This document shows positions 9,761 through 21,270 of a stretch of 64,000 nt of DNA, piece by piece. The position numbers were made by a program, and so were the translations under genes. The stretch's first letter is position 1. Each line of letters opens with the position of its first letter. The notes below the pieces were generated by a model. The model made no database searches and was not told the DNA's origin. It saw only the letters and a list, made by a program, of their open reading frames with translations. The DNA is taken from assembly GCA_964036665.1 (NCBI GenBank), contig OZ038527.1, positions 17,072,221 to 17,136,220 on the forward strand, in the 5' to 3' direction. The stretch is from Gordius sp. MW1 (taxonomy: Eukaryota; Nematomorpha; Gordioida; Gordea; Gordiidae).

Positions 9761-12700
9761 AAAAAGATCAAGAAATAGAGACGGGCGAGTTAGTAGATGT
9801 CGAAAAGAAATTACAAGAAGAGATCGAAGCCATTAAAAGTATTAAAAACAAGGATAGAAGATTCCAGAATGTCAAAACGAAATGCAAAAATTGTGTATTC
9901 ATCTCGGCCAAGGTTTATTAATATTTTTTTGTACCATCATCAATAATAGTTCCCCCAAAACGAAAGTCTAAACAATTTTGTTTTTTTAGCATATTACATT
10001 TAACGATATGTTTGCTGTACGCATAGATTAATACAACCAATTTTTAAAAGGGCATAGCTGAAACGCTATTTTCAAAATTAATATTAAGCAAACTGTAACA
10101 AAAGTCCGTAAGAAAGGAGGCGAGGAACATTTTAAATTGCATTGTAGGTAATTAATACAGTTAGAACAATTACTTATTAGAGGCAATAATATGTTATTGC
10201 TTAGAGAAACGATACAGTCACCTATGATATATTTTTTCAAGCTATAAAGGGAATAGAAATTTTTACCTAAAATGGCTTCCTAGATTAATTCATAAATTTG
10301 ATAGTCTACGGTTATACAGCTAATGATTGCCATTAGTGTCGTAAAAACGGCTGGGTTTTGTTTGGTCGAAACTAAGACTGACGGTCGACTCTAGTCTGTT
10401 TTTCATATTTTGACTAAGCCTTGAGGTCAACTAAAAAAACAGACGGAAAAATTTTTGGTTAGCTTGTATTTAGTCAACTAAAACCAAAGGTGACCAAATA
10501 ACAGCCGTTTTTACAACCCTAATTGCCACTAGGCCGAAAAAAATTGTAGATCTTGGAATTGCTATTTAAGAACATTTTTGCGCCTATTTTTTGCAGATAG
10601 AAGATCCGGTGTGCTTAGTAGAAAGCATTTTCCAAGCCATACGCATGGATAAATGCGTCAATTCGAGATACATTTACCGCATCATACCCGTGCAATACAC
10701 GTGTAAAGCCAATATGGGCGACATTACCAAAACTTTCACCAACACCGTTGCTTCCCATTTCCCTACCACCTTTATACCCGAAAAAACGTATTTGGTCGTC
10801 GTGAAAGTTAGTTTTCACTCGAATATATAGATTCTCGTCAAAATTATTTAAAAGTTTATTTATGTGAGTATAGACAAATGTGTGTATGCCTCCTCTAAAA
10901 AAGGGATTTTATTTGACATTTTTCTATATAAAATTTTGTTATATTGGATGGATCTCCACTGATTAGCCACTTTGAATGCGAAATCCCTTAATATATATGA
11001 ATATATATGACAGCCTCGCTTTAGTCCATGATACCGTTCATACGTTTTATTACATAAATTTTATATTTCAGAAATTTGTAAATTAATTCAGACTGGAGTG
11101 GATGGAGGTGTTCATCGTTTAATTTGAGAGATTCATTTATAGGGGAAAGAATGAAAAACTTTAGTTCAGCCTGGGGGTGTGTGAGGGTTAGTACCACTGT
11201 TCCAGTATTTTGTATTAGAGATGGAGAGCGTCTCGAGGGCGGGGAAACAATCAAGGTTCTTGTGTCGTGTTCATATTAAATATAAAAAAAATCTGGACGG
11301 GTTCGGGCTGAAAACTGATTTGTAGGAATCCGCTCTGCCACTTATATTCTTACACATTTGAACATTTTTAAAAATAATTTCGTTTAAATACAAAAGTCTA
11401 ACTAAATTATTTTAGTTATTCTACTGGGGTTTACATATAATTTCCTTCTAAAACAAAACATTATTTCAAGGGGGGTTTGGGTTAAAATTTATATTCGGGA
11501 TGAAATTTGAGGGGCGTTTTTTGAGTATGTTTCTGGTTGAAAGAACCGAATTTGCAGGACTTTGGCTCAGGTCAGGCATAGAGGGATAAATACTATCATA
11601 GTGAATGGATTAGAGTTTGGGCGAGATTGAAATTACTGTGATCACGACTATAAATTTTTTTTACCCCACGTTCGTGATGACGCGTGAAGCGAAAAAAAGC
11701 GAAGTGAATTTTTGTGCTAATTTATCAAACTTTTCATTATTTTTCTTAATATCTTACATTCATCGTGAATTTTATCATATATCGCGAAAAAACAATTGTA
11801 AATTTGAGGTGTTCATAGTGAAACCGCAGACGATTATTTTCGCCCGCGGCGAAAAGCGAACGACAATAAGATACAAATCATTTTGTACTTTTCGCGCAAC
11901 GGTTAAAAAATTGAATTTGGTATGTATGTATTATTTATATAATTGTATATGTTTATAGAATAATTACGATCTTATCAATGAATACCATTGATTTATGATA
12001 ATTTCACCGTGAATATAAAGATACTAGCTGACCCGGCAAACGTTGTTTTGCCATATTAAAAATATTTAAAAAAAAAATTAAAAAATTTAAATAAGAAAAT
12101 TTAAAACTACCAAAAAAAAATTTAAAAACTCAACTAAACGAAAAATAACAAATAATTGATATTTTTAAGGGTGGTTAAAAACACAAAATTTTACCTCAAT
12201 AATGTTTGAATTCAAATTTTCATGAAGCAAATTTTTTTTAAGTCAAATTTACCTATAATCAAAAAAAAATATCGCGCCTGGCCTTTATGATCAAATATAA
12301 ACAAAAGGCGGATACGGATACGCCTATAGGTTATTTAACGAAAAATAACAAATAATTGATATCTTTAAGGGTGGTTAAAAACACAAAATTTTACCTCAAT
12401 AATGTTCGAATTTAAATTTTCAGGAAGCAAATTTTTTTAAGTCAAATTTACCTATAATCATGGGCGTAACCAGGTTTTGGATTAGGGGGGGGGCAAAACG
12501 TTTAAAAGTTCACTTAGAGGGGGGCAAAACATAAATTTTTTAAATTTTTCAATGTTTTTGCATTGAAAAAAATTTGGTTTCGCAAATTAGGGGGGGGGGG
12601 CAGCCGAGGATTTCAATACAAAAACCCTTAAAAATTAAAAAAAAATTATGTTTTGCCCCACCCCCTAATTAGCCAGGCAGGCGGGGGCAGGGGGCGCGGC

Positions 12701-14966
12701 TGCCCCCCCCCCTATTTGAACTTAACTCCAATTAATACAGATGCTTATTAGCGAATTTACACAAAAATAAAAGATCATTATGGAAATCGTCAAATCTAAC
12801 ACATACACGGATCAATGCCATCCAATTAGATTTTAACGCGTTTTCTTTTTAATATTTTATTTACCAATGTATTTTACCCATGTGTTTATTAGAATAAACT
12901 ACTATTTGTTTAAAAAAAAATTGTTTTGGTAAAATCAAATTTAAATTACGGTTGCATGAAAATTTTTGGATAGTCGAGACCTTTTTTTTTTTTTTGCTCT
13001 CAGGAAAATTGTTGGGTAGTCAAGACCCTTTTTTTAATCTACCCCCCCCCCCCCCCCCCCCCTAATTCAAAACCTAGCTACGCCCATGGATATATCAACA
13101 TTTATTGGAACTTTGTTAAAAGTATTTTCATTTTTCTCCTTGTTTAACGTGCAAAAAATGACAAAATTAGATTTTTTAATTTATTTAGCCACGCAGGAGG
13201 GGGGGGGGACACGACCGTCTTATAATAATAATAATAATTGAAGCAAAAAATGGCTTTGATAGTGCGTAAAAAGTTTTCATTTACCGCAACACATGCCTAC
13301 TGCATTTATCACCAGACTACCTACACGATAGTAGATGGATAAGATACGCAGCAGTACGTGATGAGGGCAGGGCGTTTGATTGACGTTCGATACCGCGTCA
13401 AAACGCATAAAACCCAATATCTCGAAAACTACTCGACCGATTTGGCTGGAACATATATTAAAACACGCTCTGGAGTGGCGGGAATAAACTGTGAAATTTT
13501 GAGCCAAATCGGTCTGGTAGTTCTCCAAAAAAGGTGGCGCCATACATATATATATACACACATAGTTTCATTTTTATATATAAGATTAATAAAGAAATGA
13601 AAAGTTTGATAAATTAGCCCAAAAATTCACTTCGCTTTCGCGCGTTATCACGAACGCGGGGTTAGACTCCTTGCTTTATTTTTGCACAAAAGTTGAAGGG
13701 TTAAGGTTAAGTAAATTAAAGCTTTCGTGCTTTATGGTTTTATGCTACATTGAATATTCAAGTTGGAGGAATTAATTCTGTGGACACCTTTGATCCCAAG
13801 AGAGTTTTGGGCACCAGCAAAACAGGTTTTAGCTTCGTTGATATAAATGATCTTTGTTTTAATGTTTAAGAAAATTATATATTTATAACCCTATATTTAC
13901 TGTAGCTTCTTAAGTTAAATGTATTAACCATGGAACTTGTTATATAAGCGAAGGGGAAGGGTGTAGTTAGCAAAGCCCTGGTCTGGCCCTTTCTTGTTTA
14001 TTCACGTATTAACTAATGAACAGCATTAACTTTGTTTATACCTCATATAATTAAGCTTAGATGTGTAAAAAGACTTCAAAAAATTATATTAAGTTTTGAG
14101 CAAGCTCACATTACTCAGAATATTATTTGGTCTCATCTGCCAAATAAATTTACTAGACTCGAAATCATGAATTAGGCAATTTTAGGACTAAATTAAAGTA
14201 TTAAAATCATAATTTTACATAGAGAATGTAATTAAAATTAGTGTAAATGTAAAAGCAGAATTGTCTTAACCTGTAAATATATTAATGCTGTAAAATGCCT
14301 GATTTTTCTCCCGACCAAAAATGCAAAATCTTCTCATTTTGATGATAGCCAACAACTTTACAGCCTTTAATGATATTGTTATTTCTATATTTTAAAAGCC
14401 CAAAATTGTAGTTTTCCATTATAAACCAACAAGATAGAGAGGCTTTAAAAATAAACAGTTACGATTTAGAAATGATGGCAAAGGGCTGGGATCAGACAAA
14501 TTAAATTCAAGCAGTTCGAAATTTTAGGCGGAAAAATTAGTCATCAATATCGTAGTTTTCCATTATAAACTAACAAGGCATTACAAGACTTTTTTCACAG
14601 GGACACGACAAATTTCCTCCAAAGTGAGCCAATAAATTGCTTAAAAATTCATTTTTAATCAAAAAAACCTTGTCTTTTTGGGTGTGTTAGGGTACAATGT
14701 ATTTACGCATTTTGTTTACAAAGGTTCGTAACAACAATTCCATTGGTCGGGAGGAAATAATAGGAATGGTGGGTAAAGCGATCAAGGATCAAAACGAATC
14801 GTATTGTGCCAACTTGAAGCAGCCAAACACGACTATCCTTTTCAAAATATTGTGTACCATTTGTTGCATATCTTACGTCCAAAATTATTTCGAATACCAC
14901 AAATTTAACATGTTGGAATACTTGTCCGCCTTACAGCGGCCAGATGCCCCAAATAAAGATGATTAA
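9761..14966 (+). CDS. THUMPD1: THUMP domain-containing protein 1, 3' three exons
   Basis: Adaptor that brings NAT10/Kre33 acetyltransferase to tRNA for N4-acetylcytidine formation (yeast Tan1). Three exons join in phase: 9761-9912, 10597-10806 and 14724-14966, with GT/AG borders (AAG|gtttat, ttgcag|ATA, AAA|gttagt, acaaag|GTT). Exon 1 encodes DVEKKLQEEIEAIK and RRFQNVKTKCKNCVFI, matching the segment before the THUMP fold. Exon 2 gives the central strands (YRIIPVQYTCKANM), where vertebrates read LPISGTCKA. Exon 3 gives VRNNNSIGREEIIGMVG and the C-terminal FKILCTICCISYVQNYFEYHKFN, matching the IIKAVCCLSVVKDYMLFRKYN end of the family. It starts with two bases of a split codon, so upstream exon(s) are missing. 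The last intron is 3.9 kb and filled with transposons. Confidence 0.88.
10334..10521. mobile_element. hAT-like MITE, 188 bp, in THUMPD1 intron
   Basis: Terminal inverted repeats are TAGTGTCGTAAAAACGGCTG and, from the other end, TAGGGTTGTAAAAACGGCTG (18/20). Flanks at 10326-10333 (ATTGCCAT) and 10522-10529 (ATTGCCAC) form an 8-bp target duplication with one difference. An 8-bp duplication and TAGNG ends suggest hAT. There is no coding capacity. Confidence 0.75.
10850..11660. other. Intronic AT-rich DNA without recognised content
   Basis: Short open frames on both strands lack family motifs, and no inverted-repeat ends were found. Confidence 0.4.
12022..13588 (+). mobile_element. Dispersed element with CTAGCTGACCCGGC start
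   Basis: It begins TACTAGCTGACCCGGCAAAC and ends TATATATAAGATTA, flanked by a 7-bp direct repeat ATAAAGA (12015-12021, 13589-13595). The 3' part has CTCGAAAACTACTCGACCGA and AATCGGTCTGGTAGTTC, a layout seen in widespread animal retroposon-like repeats; the class is not certain. A block of about 125 bp is directly duplicated (about 12135-12260 and 12342-12458). A hAT-like MITE has inserted within it. Confidence 0.6.
12459..13088. mobile_element. hAT-like MITE with CATGGGCGTA ends
   Basis: Left end CATGGGCGTAACCAGGTTTT; right end read inward CATGGGCGTAGCTAGGTTTT. Both continue into a long G run. It is the same family as 31126-31488, which has a clean 8-bp target duplication; here no clear duplication remains (CCTATAAT versus GATATATC). 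The interior has long poly-G/poly-C runs and AT-rich filler without coding potential. Confidence 0.7.
13665..14690. other. Intronic AT-rich DNA
   Basis: The phrase TAGTTTTCCATTATAAAC(C/T)AACAAG occurs twice (about 14411 and 14552), pointing to a short local duplication. No coding segment is recognised. Confidence 0.4.
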
Positions 14967-15065
14967 CTGTGTTATTAAAAGGTGGACTTTCTTTGAACAC
15001 TTCATAAGATTTTTTATCATCGTATGAAACTTATTAATTCGGTGAAACTTAACCAATGACCTAAG

Positions 15066-15326
15066 GCAGAAAACATTTTTGAAACTATTAACTGTATAAG
15101 TTACTATATTTTGTACACCGAGCTCAACGATATCTCAAAGACGCCACTTGACCTTAGTTTTAAATTACAATCGCAACTAGAACTACTCACAAACATACAA
15201 CAATTTAAGCGGGTAAACACACCTTGTTTAAATTTTTCTGATAGCAATTTTGGAAAAAATATAATATTGAATAAGATTGAGAAGGCATTTAAGGAATTTG
15301 GTGACGTATCTAATCTAACCTACTAA
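15066..15326 (+). CDS. Probable terminal exon of an unrecognised gene
   Basis: A frame opens after a plausible acceptor (gacctaag|GCA at 15066) and runs 86 codons to TAA. It reads AENIFETINCISYYILYTEL, then a hydrophilic helix-like stretch (FKLQSQLELLTNIQQFKR) and KIEKAFKEFGDVSNLTY at the end. The composition looks protein-like compared with surrounding frames and there is no initiator ATG, so it may be a last exon. It follows the THUMPD1 stop by 100 bp on the same strand. The family is not recognised; it could also be chance. Confidence 0.4.
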   Translation, partial: AENIFETINCISYYILYTELNDISKTPLDLSFKLQSQLELLTNIQQFKRVNTPCLNFSDSNFGKNIILNKIEKAFKEFGDVSNLTY

Positions 15327-15974
15327 ACGATAATGTGGATAATTAATTTTTTCTAAACTCAAATAATAAAGAAGAAAATTATATATTTAAATCAAAATTT
15401 GTTTCTTAACACTTCAGAGGTCGGGTGGGGTTATAATGACCCCAAGCCGTTTAAAAATGCTATACAAAATAAACTAGTGAATATTACAATTTAATTTTTT
15501 TAGTAGCTTAACAAAATTTACCTTAAAATATCTCTTCAAAATTTGGCTAATTTTTATCCATTAGTTTTTAAGATAGAGAGTGTTTTAGATGCCCGGGGCC
15601 TTCCACGACCCCACCTTCCATAAAATGAAAAAAAAATCAACATTTTTTTTGGAAATATATTATTAAAACCCATTATTGTAAACCCATTTATGAAGAAATT
15701 TTTTGTTTATATATCTTTTTATTTAAAATATTCAAAATTTAAACTCTGATTTTAACATAATAAATTTTCCTCGTGGTATTTCAAAGTGCTTATTTGTGCG
15801 ATTTTTTGATTTTTTAATAAGTCTAATATTAAAAATTGCAGTTTTTTTATAGTTCTTCGTCGGAAGATGGTATATGAACATAACAGTTATAACATTTTAT
15901 CAAGTTCTTGATAATTCTATGATTACGTATAGTAGAGTAGTCATAAATCTGTGGGTGAGTTAACAGGAGATTAA

Positions 15975-16365
15975 GATGAAGAAGAGTTAATTGATATGCC
16001 TACCAAAATAGTTACTTTTATAGGAAATAACTTAGAAGCTTTTTATTATATGATATATTTTAAAGGGAAAGACAATACTAAGTGGCACAAAAATTGTCCT
16101 AATACCATCCGTTTAGTTATAGCGCGTTTTTATATTTTTTATTCGTGTATATCATAATTATAATTATTTGTTTTTATTATTTGGAAATAAAATGTTGTGT
16201 GCTTTCATAAAAAGTTAGAACAAATAGAATTGTTTTTTTCATTTACCTGAAGTAAAGCCATTTGGATGGGCAACCAAAACTCCTCTTGATTGTTTTAAAT
16301 TACTTATTACAGATAAAATAATTAAGAGTAGAGTGAAATTTAGCAAATTTATGACTATGTAGAAA
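15975..16365 (+). pseudogene. piggyBac transposase fragments
   Basis: At 15975-16109 a frame reads IDMPTKIVTFIGNN and FKGKDNTKWHKNCPN, resembling the GKD...W segment at the start of piggyBac transposases. At 16250-16365 another frame reads WATKTPLDCFKLLITDKII, matching the TP-DCF-LFI-DEI segment of the family. The catalytic Asp-containing core is absent, so it is a remnant of a deleted element. Confidence 0.65.
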
Positions 16366-16379
16366 ATGTATATGTAACT

Positions 16380-17165
16380 TAGAGGTGTGCACGGATCAAT
16401 CCGATCCGACATCCGATCCGATCCGTCCGAACTCTGATTCGGACGGATCGGATCAAGATTTTAATTTTGGAGTTCGGATCGGATGAACATTTTATTTTAG
16501 TCGGATCGGATCGGATTTTCAAATTTAAAATAAACAATAATAAGTTCTAATTAATTAAATTAATAATTTTTAGTATACCTTTTTATAATTATCTTTGCAT
16601 TCTTTTTTTACTTTACCATTTTTGATGCCCAATACCACCTCTCACCTTACTTACCCTAATATATTTATCAGTATTTCCCTAGCGTTTTTCCCTAGCTAGA
16701 CTTTCTTGTTTGGCGAGAAAGGAGCTAGTGTCAATGATAAATCAGCATCTCCCGTTTCCTTTTTAGCACACGCATCTCTTTCTATCTCAACTCAACTCCG
16801 AAAATTATCAATCACAATCTCCCCTTTCCTTAAGGCACACGCGTAGCTCCTTTCCCCGAATTAAATCAGAAAATTTAGATTCTTTATTATTTTTATATGA
16901 TAATATGGAATTAGTCAAATAAAATTTATATTTATTTCAGGTCTATTAAAATTGCTATACCTTATTTTTATGTATTTTGAATTTAATCATCAATAAAAAG
17001 TTCTGTTCGTAAAATTTTAATTTAAAAATTTCGGATCGGATCGTATTTAGATTTTAAAAAACTCGGATCGGATTTAGATTTTAAAAAACTCGGATCGGAT
17101 GGATATAAAATTTTTCAAAAACCCGTCGGATCGGATCAAAAAAATTTGATCCGTGCACACCTCTA
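16380..17165. mobile_element. MITE made of CGGATC/GATCCG words, nested in piggyBac
   Basis: It has perfect 20-bp terminal inverted repeats, TAGAGGTGTGCACGGATCAA, with TAACT directly repeated outside (16375-16379, 17166-17170). About 130 bp inside each end is packed with overlapping CGGATC and GATCCG words. The centre (16530-17020) is ordinary AT-rich DNA with no open frame. TAGAGGTGTGCA resembles hAT ends, but the visible target duplication is 5 bp rather than 8. Confidence 0.8.
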
Positions 17166-17725
17166 TAACTATGTTATAGCCTCACAAAATTTCTTATAGA
17201 ACATTTTTCATTTAAATATTTTTCCTTAATTTTGATCTTTTATTATGAATCTATATGAAAATTTTTATAAAATAACATTTAAATTTATAAAAATATAAGC
17301 TGAGGCCAATAGTAATTTTTTTTGCCAAAAAATTCAAAGCCAAAAATTGCCTAAGTTTGAACATCTCTATTGTTTTTGTTTTTGGGTTATTTTTTACCAA
17401 ATCTTTTACATTTTTTGTTTCAACCTTTTTTTATATAATTATATTGATTAAACCATAAAATAAAAAATATTTTTTTTTGGTATGAGCAAAAATAGCCATT
17501 AGGGGAAAAATTTTGCGGGTTGCTCTAATTATAAAATTTAAACCACTTGATCAAATAGGCAAATTAATATATTAATGAACGTATAAGAGTTGAAATATTA
17601 TTCTTGTAAATTTTGACAAGTTTATATTATAAAATATCTAAGTTATAGCTATTTGAAGTTTGGGGTAATTATTACCCCAAATACCATCCGTATTCGAATT
17701 TTTGACCCAACCTCTGAAGTGTTAA

Positions 17726-19005
17726 ATCTTTTTATGTATTAAACCGGCCTACATTTATGGTCTCGATTTTTTTGTAAAGCATTGAGAAATAGTATTTATT
17801 TATACGATTCGCCTTAATCAATGATTAAAACTTACCCTAATATAAAATTATGATTTATTATATAAAATATGTCCTTTGAAAACTATGCCATATCATTTCT
17901 CTACCAAAGCAATTCATAATTACCGATTTTATCGGGGATATTAACCTTCAAGAGGACTTGTAAAAAACACATTCCTGAGCCGAGATGAAGGGTATGGTAT
18001 TATCCCAAAATACAATGGGACAAAATACAAATAGCTTGAAACGGTTTCAAGACCTTGAATCGTCTTATAATGCGCATGCGTATGCATTTAACAGACCAAT
18101 CAGATAGCTGCGCATTTTAATAATGCGCATGCGTATGCATTTAACAATTATTGCTACACTATAAAACTTTAAGGGACATGGTTAAGGTTCAGGGTAGTGT
18201 TTTAGGTCAGCGTTTTAGGTTAGGATTAGATGCACATCAATTCCCTCCCCATTTGAGATTTAATTTTAAGTGATATTGAGTGTGGCATTTTGGACTGTAA
18301 CCATTATATTTTGTCTCGTTGAATTTTGGGCATGAATCTAGGGTATATCGAACCCTATTCTTAAAATGATCATAACTTTACCACAAATAAAGGAACGCTT
18401 CCCGGTTTTTATATAAAGTTAATTTAACCCTCTAATAGGTTTGTGTAAAAAATTATTTAATTATAAGTAATAATTTAAAAGTTATATGCAATTCACTAAG
18501 CACAAACAATATTTATATGAAATAAAACGAGTTTTATCTAGATTAAGTACATCAGTAAAAATTATAAAAAGCAAATGTTTTTTTTATTAAAAAGGGTTAA
18601 AAATATAAAAAACATGCATTCTAAAATGGTTTTACAAAAAATGTAAGAATCTAATAATGGTCATTTTATAGGCTTGTTGCTAATTTTAAAAGGACCCTCT
18701 GGCTGAGAGCCGGCATATAATTCTAAATTATATGTATGTAAAGATTTTGCACGCACAGGAGAATAGACTTTGAGGCCATTTTAGGCTTGTTTGAAATATA
18801 GGTCTGCTAGAAGCAATCATAAATAGAAGTATATTTATAACAGCTGATTACAAAAATTACTTTTAAAAAATCCCCAGAATCATGTTCAAAATAACGACAG
18901 TTCATAATACTGACAGCCTAACAAATTAGACATTAAATCTAAAATTAAAATAAGCAAAAAAAATATGAACATATGTTTAAACAAATAATTGTATATAATA
19001 CTATA
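17726..19005. other. Non-coding; short direct repeat at 18068-18145
   Basis: TAATGCGCATGCGTATGCAT followed by TTAACA occurs at about 18068 and 18119. A segment near 18885-18925 (TCATGTTCAAAATAACGACA...) is repeated inverted at about 28689-28722. No gene recognised. Confidence 0.5.
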
Positions 19006-19822
19006 CATAGAATTGGTTCCCCCCCAAAATCCCGAAACGCCAGAATCCCGAAAATTTTACTACGCGCCAAATTTAACATATGTTAAATTGTACTTATATC
19101 ATGAAAACGTGGGAATCTTTTTGACGCAAAATCTTCAAAACAAAGAAAATATATGTAAGCATTAGTATTCAAGTGTAAATATATTGTTGTAGGGTTTAAA
19201 AAACCAAAGAGAAAACATTACATTTTAACCCTCTTTAACTATGTTTTTTATATCAATGTTAAAGAGGGGAAAAATGAACAAATGTATTATAAGTGCAGCA
19301 AGTACAGTAAATTTCAATGCCCAGGAAGTTGTGCTTAAATCTAATAATTGTCAAATAACATCAGAACTAGTCAGCAAAGTAAGAAATTTATAATTTAAAT
19401 TAAGCATTTAGTTGTAGAAAATATCTCCATACCCATAGAGGATCAAGAAAGTAAAAGATTTTAGTATTTTTTTTGAATTTTTTTTAGATTTAAGTCAAGA
19501 AGCAATTTTATTGAACTCATTAGATTATATTTAACAAGCCCTTATAACAGATGTTAATGGAAGTAAGAGATTTGAGTATATTTTTTAAAATCCTTATTTA
19601 TTTTAGATTCAAGTCAAGATGCCACATTAAACTCACCAAATGATATTGTAGCAAGTAATTTGACATAATTCAATGTCACATAGTTAATGTTTAACTATCT
19701 TATTTATAAATAGATTCCAACAATGATGCTTTAGATGTCATTGAACAGGCCTGTACACCACGTGTTAATACCCAAAGTAAATTCATTTTATATTTAGTTT
19801 ATGTAACCACACTATAATTTAG

Positions 19823-20364
19823 ATATAACATTCTTGCCATCCCAAAAAGGGAAAAACATTTTAGTCCTTAATAACTATCTTTATGTAGTTGACAAATCTA
19901 CAAAAACTTGCACTTATTATCGATGCAGGCATTCAAAATGTCCTTGTAGACTAATATTTTCTGAGAATTTAGCAAAAATAAAAAAAATCATAACCATGAA
20001 CCTGATGAGTATCATTGCCTTCTGACAAAAAGTAATTTAAAAAAGGCTATGCAAAATAGTCTCAGGGAATCAATTACAAAGGTAAATATATGTCTTTGGT
20101 CTTATAATAATTGATCTATTTAGGTATACAATGATGTGATTTACCAAAGAAGGGAAGAAGTTGAGGATATTTGGCAATACCCACATGCTCTGCCGTCTTT
20201 GAAATCCGTGATCAAAACACTGAATAGAATTGTTCATAAAAACAGGCCTAAAATACCTCAAACAATTGAAGATATAATTCTCCCTTGAGATTGCCACTAC
20301 CTTAAAAATGGAACTCCATTCTTAGTGGAGAATATTGATAATAGATTGTTTATATTTGGTACAC
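19823..20364 (+). pseudogene. FLYWCH zinc-finger MULE protein, frameshifted
   Basis: FLYWCH domains are Cys2His2-type DNA-binding modules found at the N-terminus of many MULE transposases. Exon 19823-20081 gives FLPSQKGKNILVLNNYLYVV, then YYRCRHSKCPCRLIF with the two zinc-binding Cys. The matching NHNHEPDEYHCL with the His pair is one frame away, across an A-run near 19981, so one base has been lost. A short intron (gtaaat...tttag, 20082-20123) follows, then exon 2 with VYNDVIYQRREEVEDIW and, after a stop near 20286, GTPFLVENIDNRLFIFGT, matching the linker to the MULE transposase core. The catalytic core is missing. Confidence 0.75.
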
Positions 20365-20679
20365 CATATTTTTTAAAATTTATAATATGTGTAATACAAA
20401 TGTTATAATATGTGTAATACATATGTGTAATACAAATGTAAAAATAAAATATTTAATATATTTATTTGTGTTGTAATTTATGAATATCTAACTACTTCAT
20501 TATTTTAAATATATAGTCCTAAATATTAACAACATTAATCATAAAGTTTCTTTAATTTTGAATTTTATTATTTATTATAAATATTTGTGTGGTAAACTTA
20601 ATTATTAATTAAAACATTTACATTAAAGTTAAACATGCTATTTCATTTGAATTATATAAATTTCTATATATTAACAACA

Positions 20680-21270
20680 TTTGTCATGAAGTTTCTTTAT
20701 TTTTTGGATTGATTAAAATCATGTAAAGTTCTATATATTAACATTTATCATGAAGTTTCTTTATTTTTTGGATTGATTGGAATCATATAAAGTTCTATAT
20801 ATTAACATTTATCATGAAGTGTCTTTACTTTTTAGATTGAGTCCAATATACCAAGCATAAACTTGATGTTGAACCATATTATAATTTACTATAAACCTTA
20901 AAAGTTTAATATTGAATAAAAAAAACAGAAACAGTTCTATATATTAACATTTATCATGGAGTTTCTTTATTTTTGGATTGATTGGAATCATATAAAGTTC
21001 TATATATTAACATTTAACATCTAGTGTCTTTACTTTTTGGATTGAGTCCAATATACCAAGCATAAACTTGATGTTGAACCATCTTATAATTTACTATAAA
21101 CCTTAAAAGTTTAATATTGAATAAAAAAACAGAAACAGTTCTAAATATTAACATTTATCATGAAGTTTCTTTACTTTTTGGATTGAGTCCAATATACCAA
21201 GCATAAACTTCATGTTGAACCATCTTATAATTTATTATAAACCTTAAAAGTTTAATATTGAATAAAAAAA
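20680..21270. repeat. AT-rich tandem repeats inside MULE
   Basis: Repeated blocks contain GTTCTATATATTAACATTTA, TCATGAAGTTTCTTTA and, in three copies, ATTGAGTCCAATATACCAAG with CATAAACTTGATGTTGAACC. Period structure is compound (short units within a unit of about 170-180 bp). Confidence 0.7.

Larger units (their letters stand above)
11664..13662. mobile_element. TIR element of about 2 kb flanked by TA
   Basis: The ends carry inverted repeats of roughly 75-80 bp. The left begins CCCCACGTTCGTGATGACGC and continues through GCGAAGTGAATTTTTGTGCT to AAACTTTTCATT. The right, read inward on the minus strand, begins ACCCCGCGTTCGTGATAACG and carries the same blocks. A TA dinucleotide borders each end (11662-11663 and 13663-13664), as in Tc1/mariner-like insertions. 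No transposase is recognised inside; most of the interior is a second element. Confidence 0.6.
15410..17721 (+). mobile_element. piggyBac-like DNA transposon, dead
   Basis: It is bounded by TTAA on both sides (15406-15409, 17722-17725), the piggyBac target. Ends are inverted: CACTTCAGAGGTCGGGT on the left and, read inward from the right, CACTTCAGAGGTTGGGT. Subterminal GGGGTTATAATGACCCC on the left is mirrored by GGGGTAATTATTACCCC on the right. Only short transposase pieces remain, and a CGGATC-rich MITE has inserted in the middle. Confidence 0.88.

Noticed and set aside
11617-11958. 113-codon plus-strand frame
   Set aside because: It overlaps the left terminal inverted repeat of the 2-kb element and shows no family motif.
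15410-17721. Host gene hypothesis for the region because of scattered protein-like blocks
   Set aside because: TTAA borders, matching inverted ends and piggyBac-like blocks explain it as a dead transposon.
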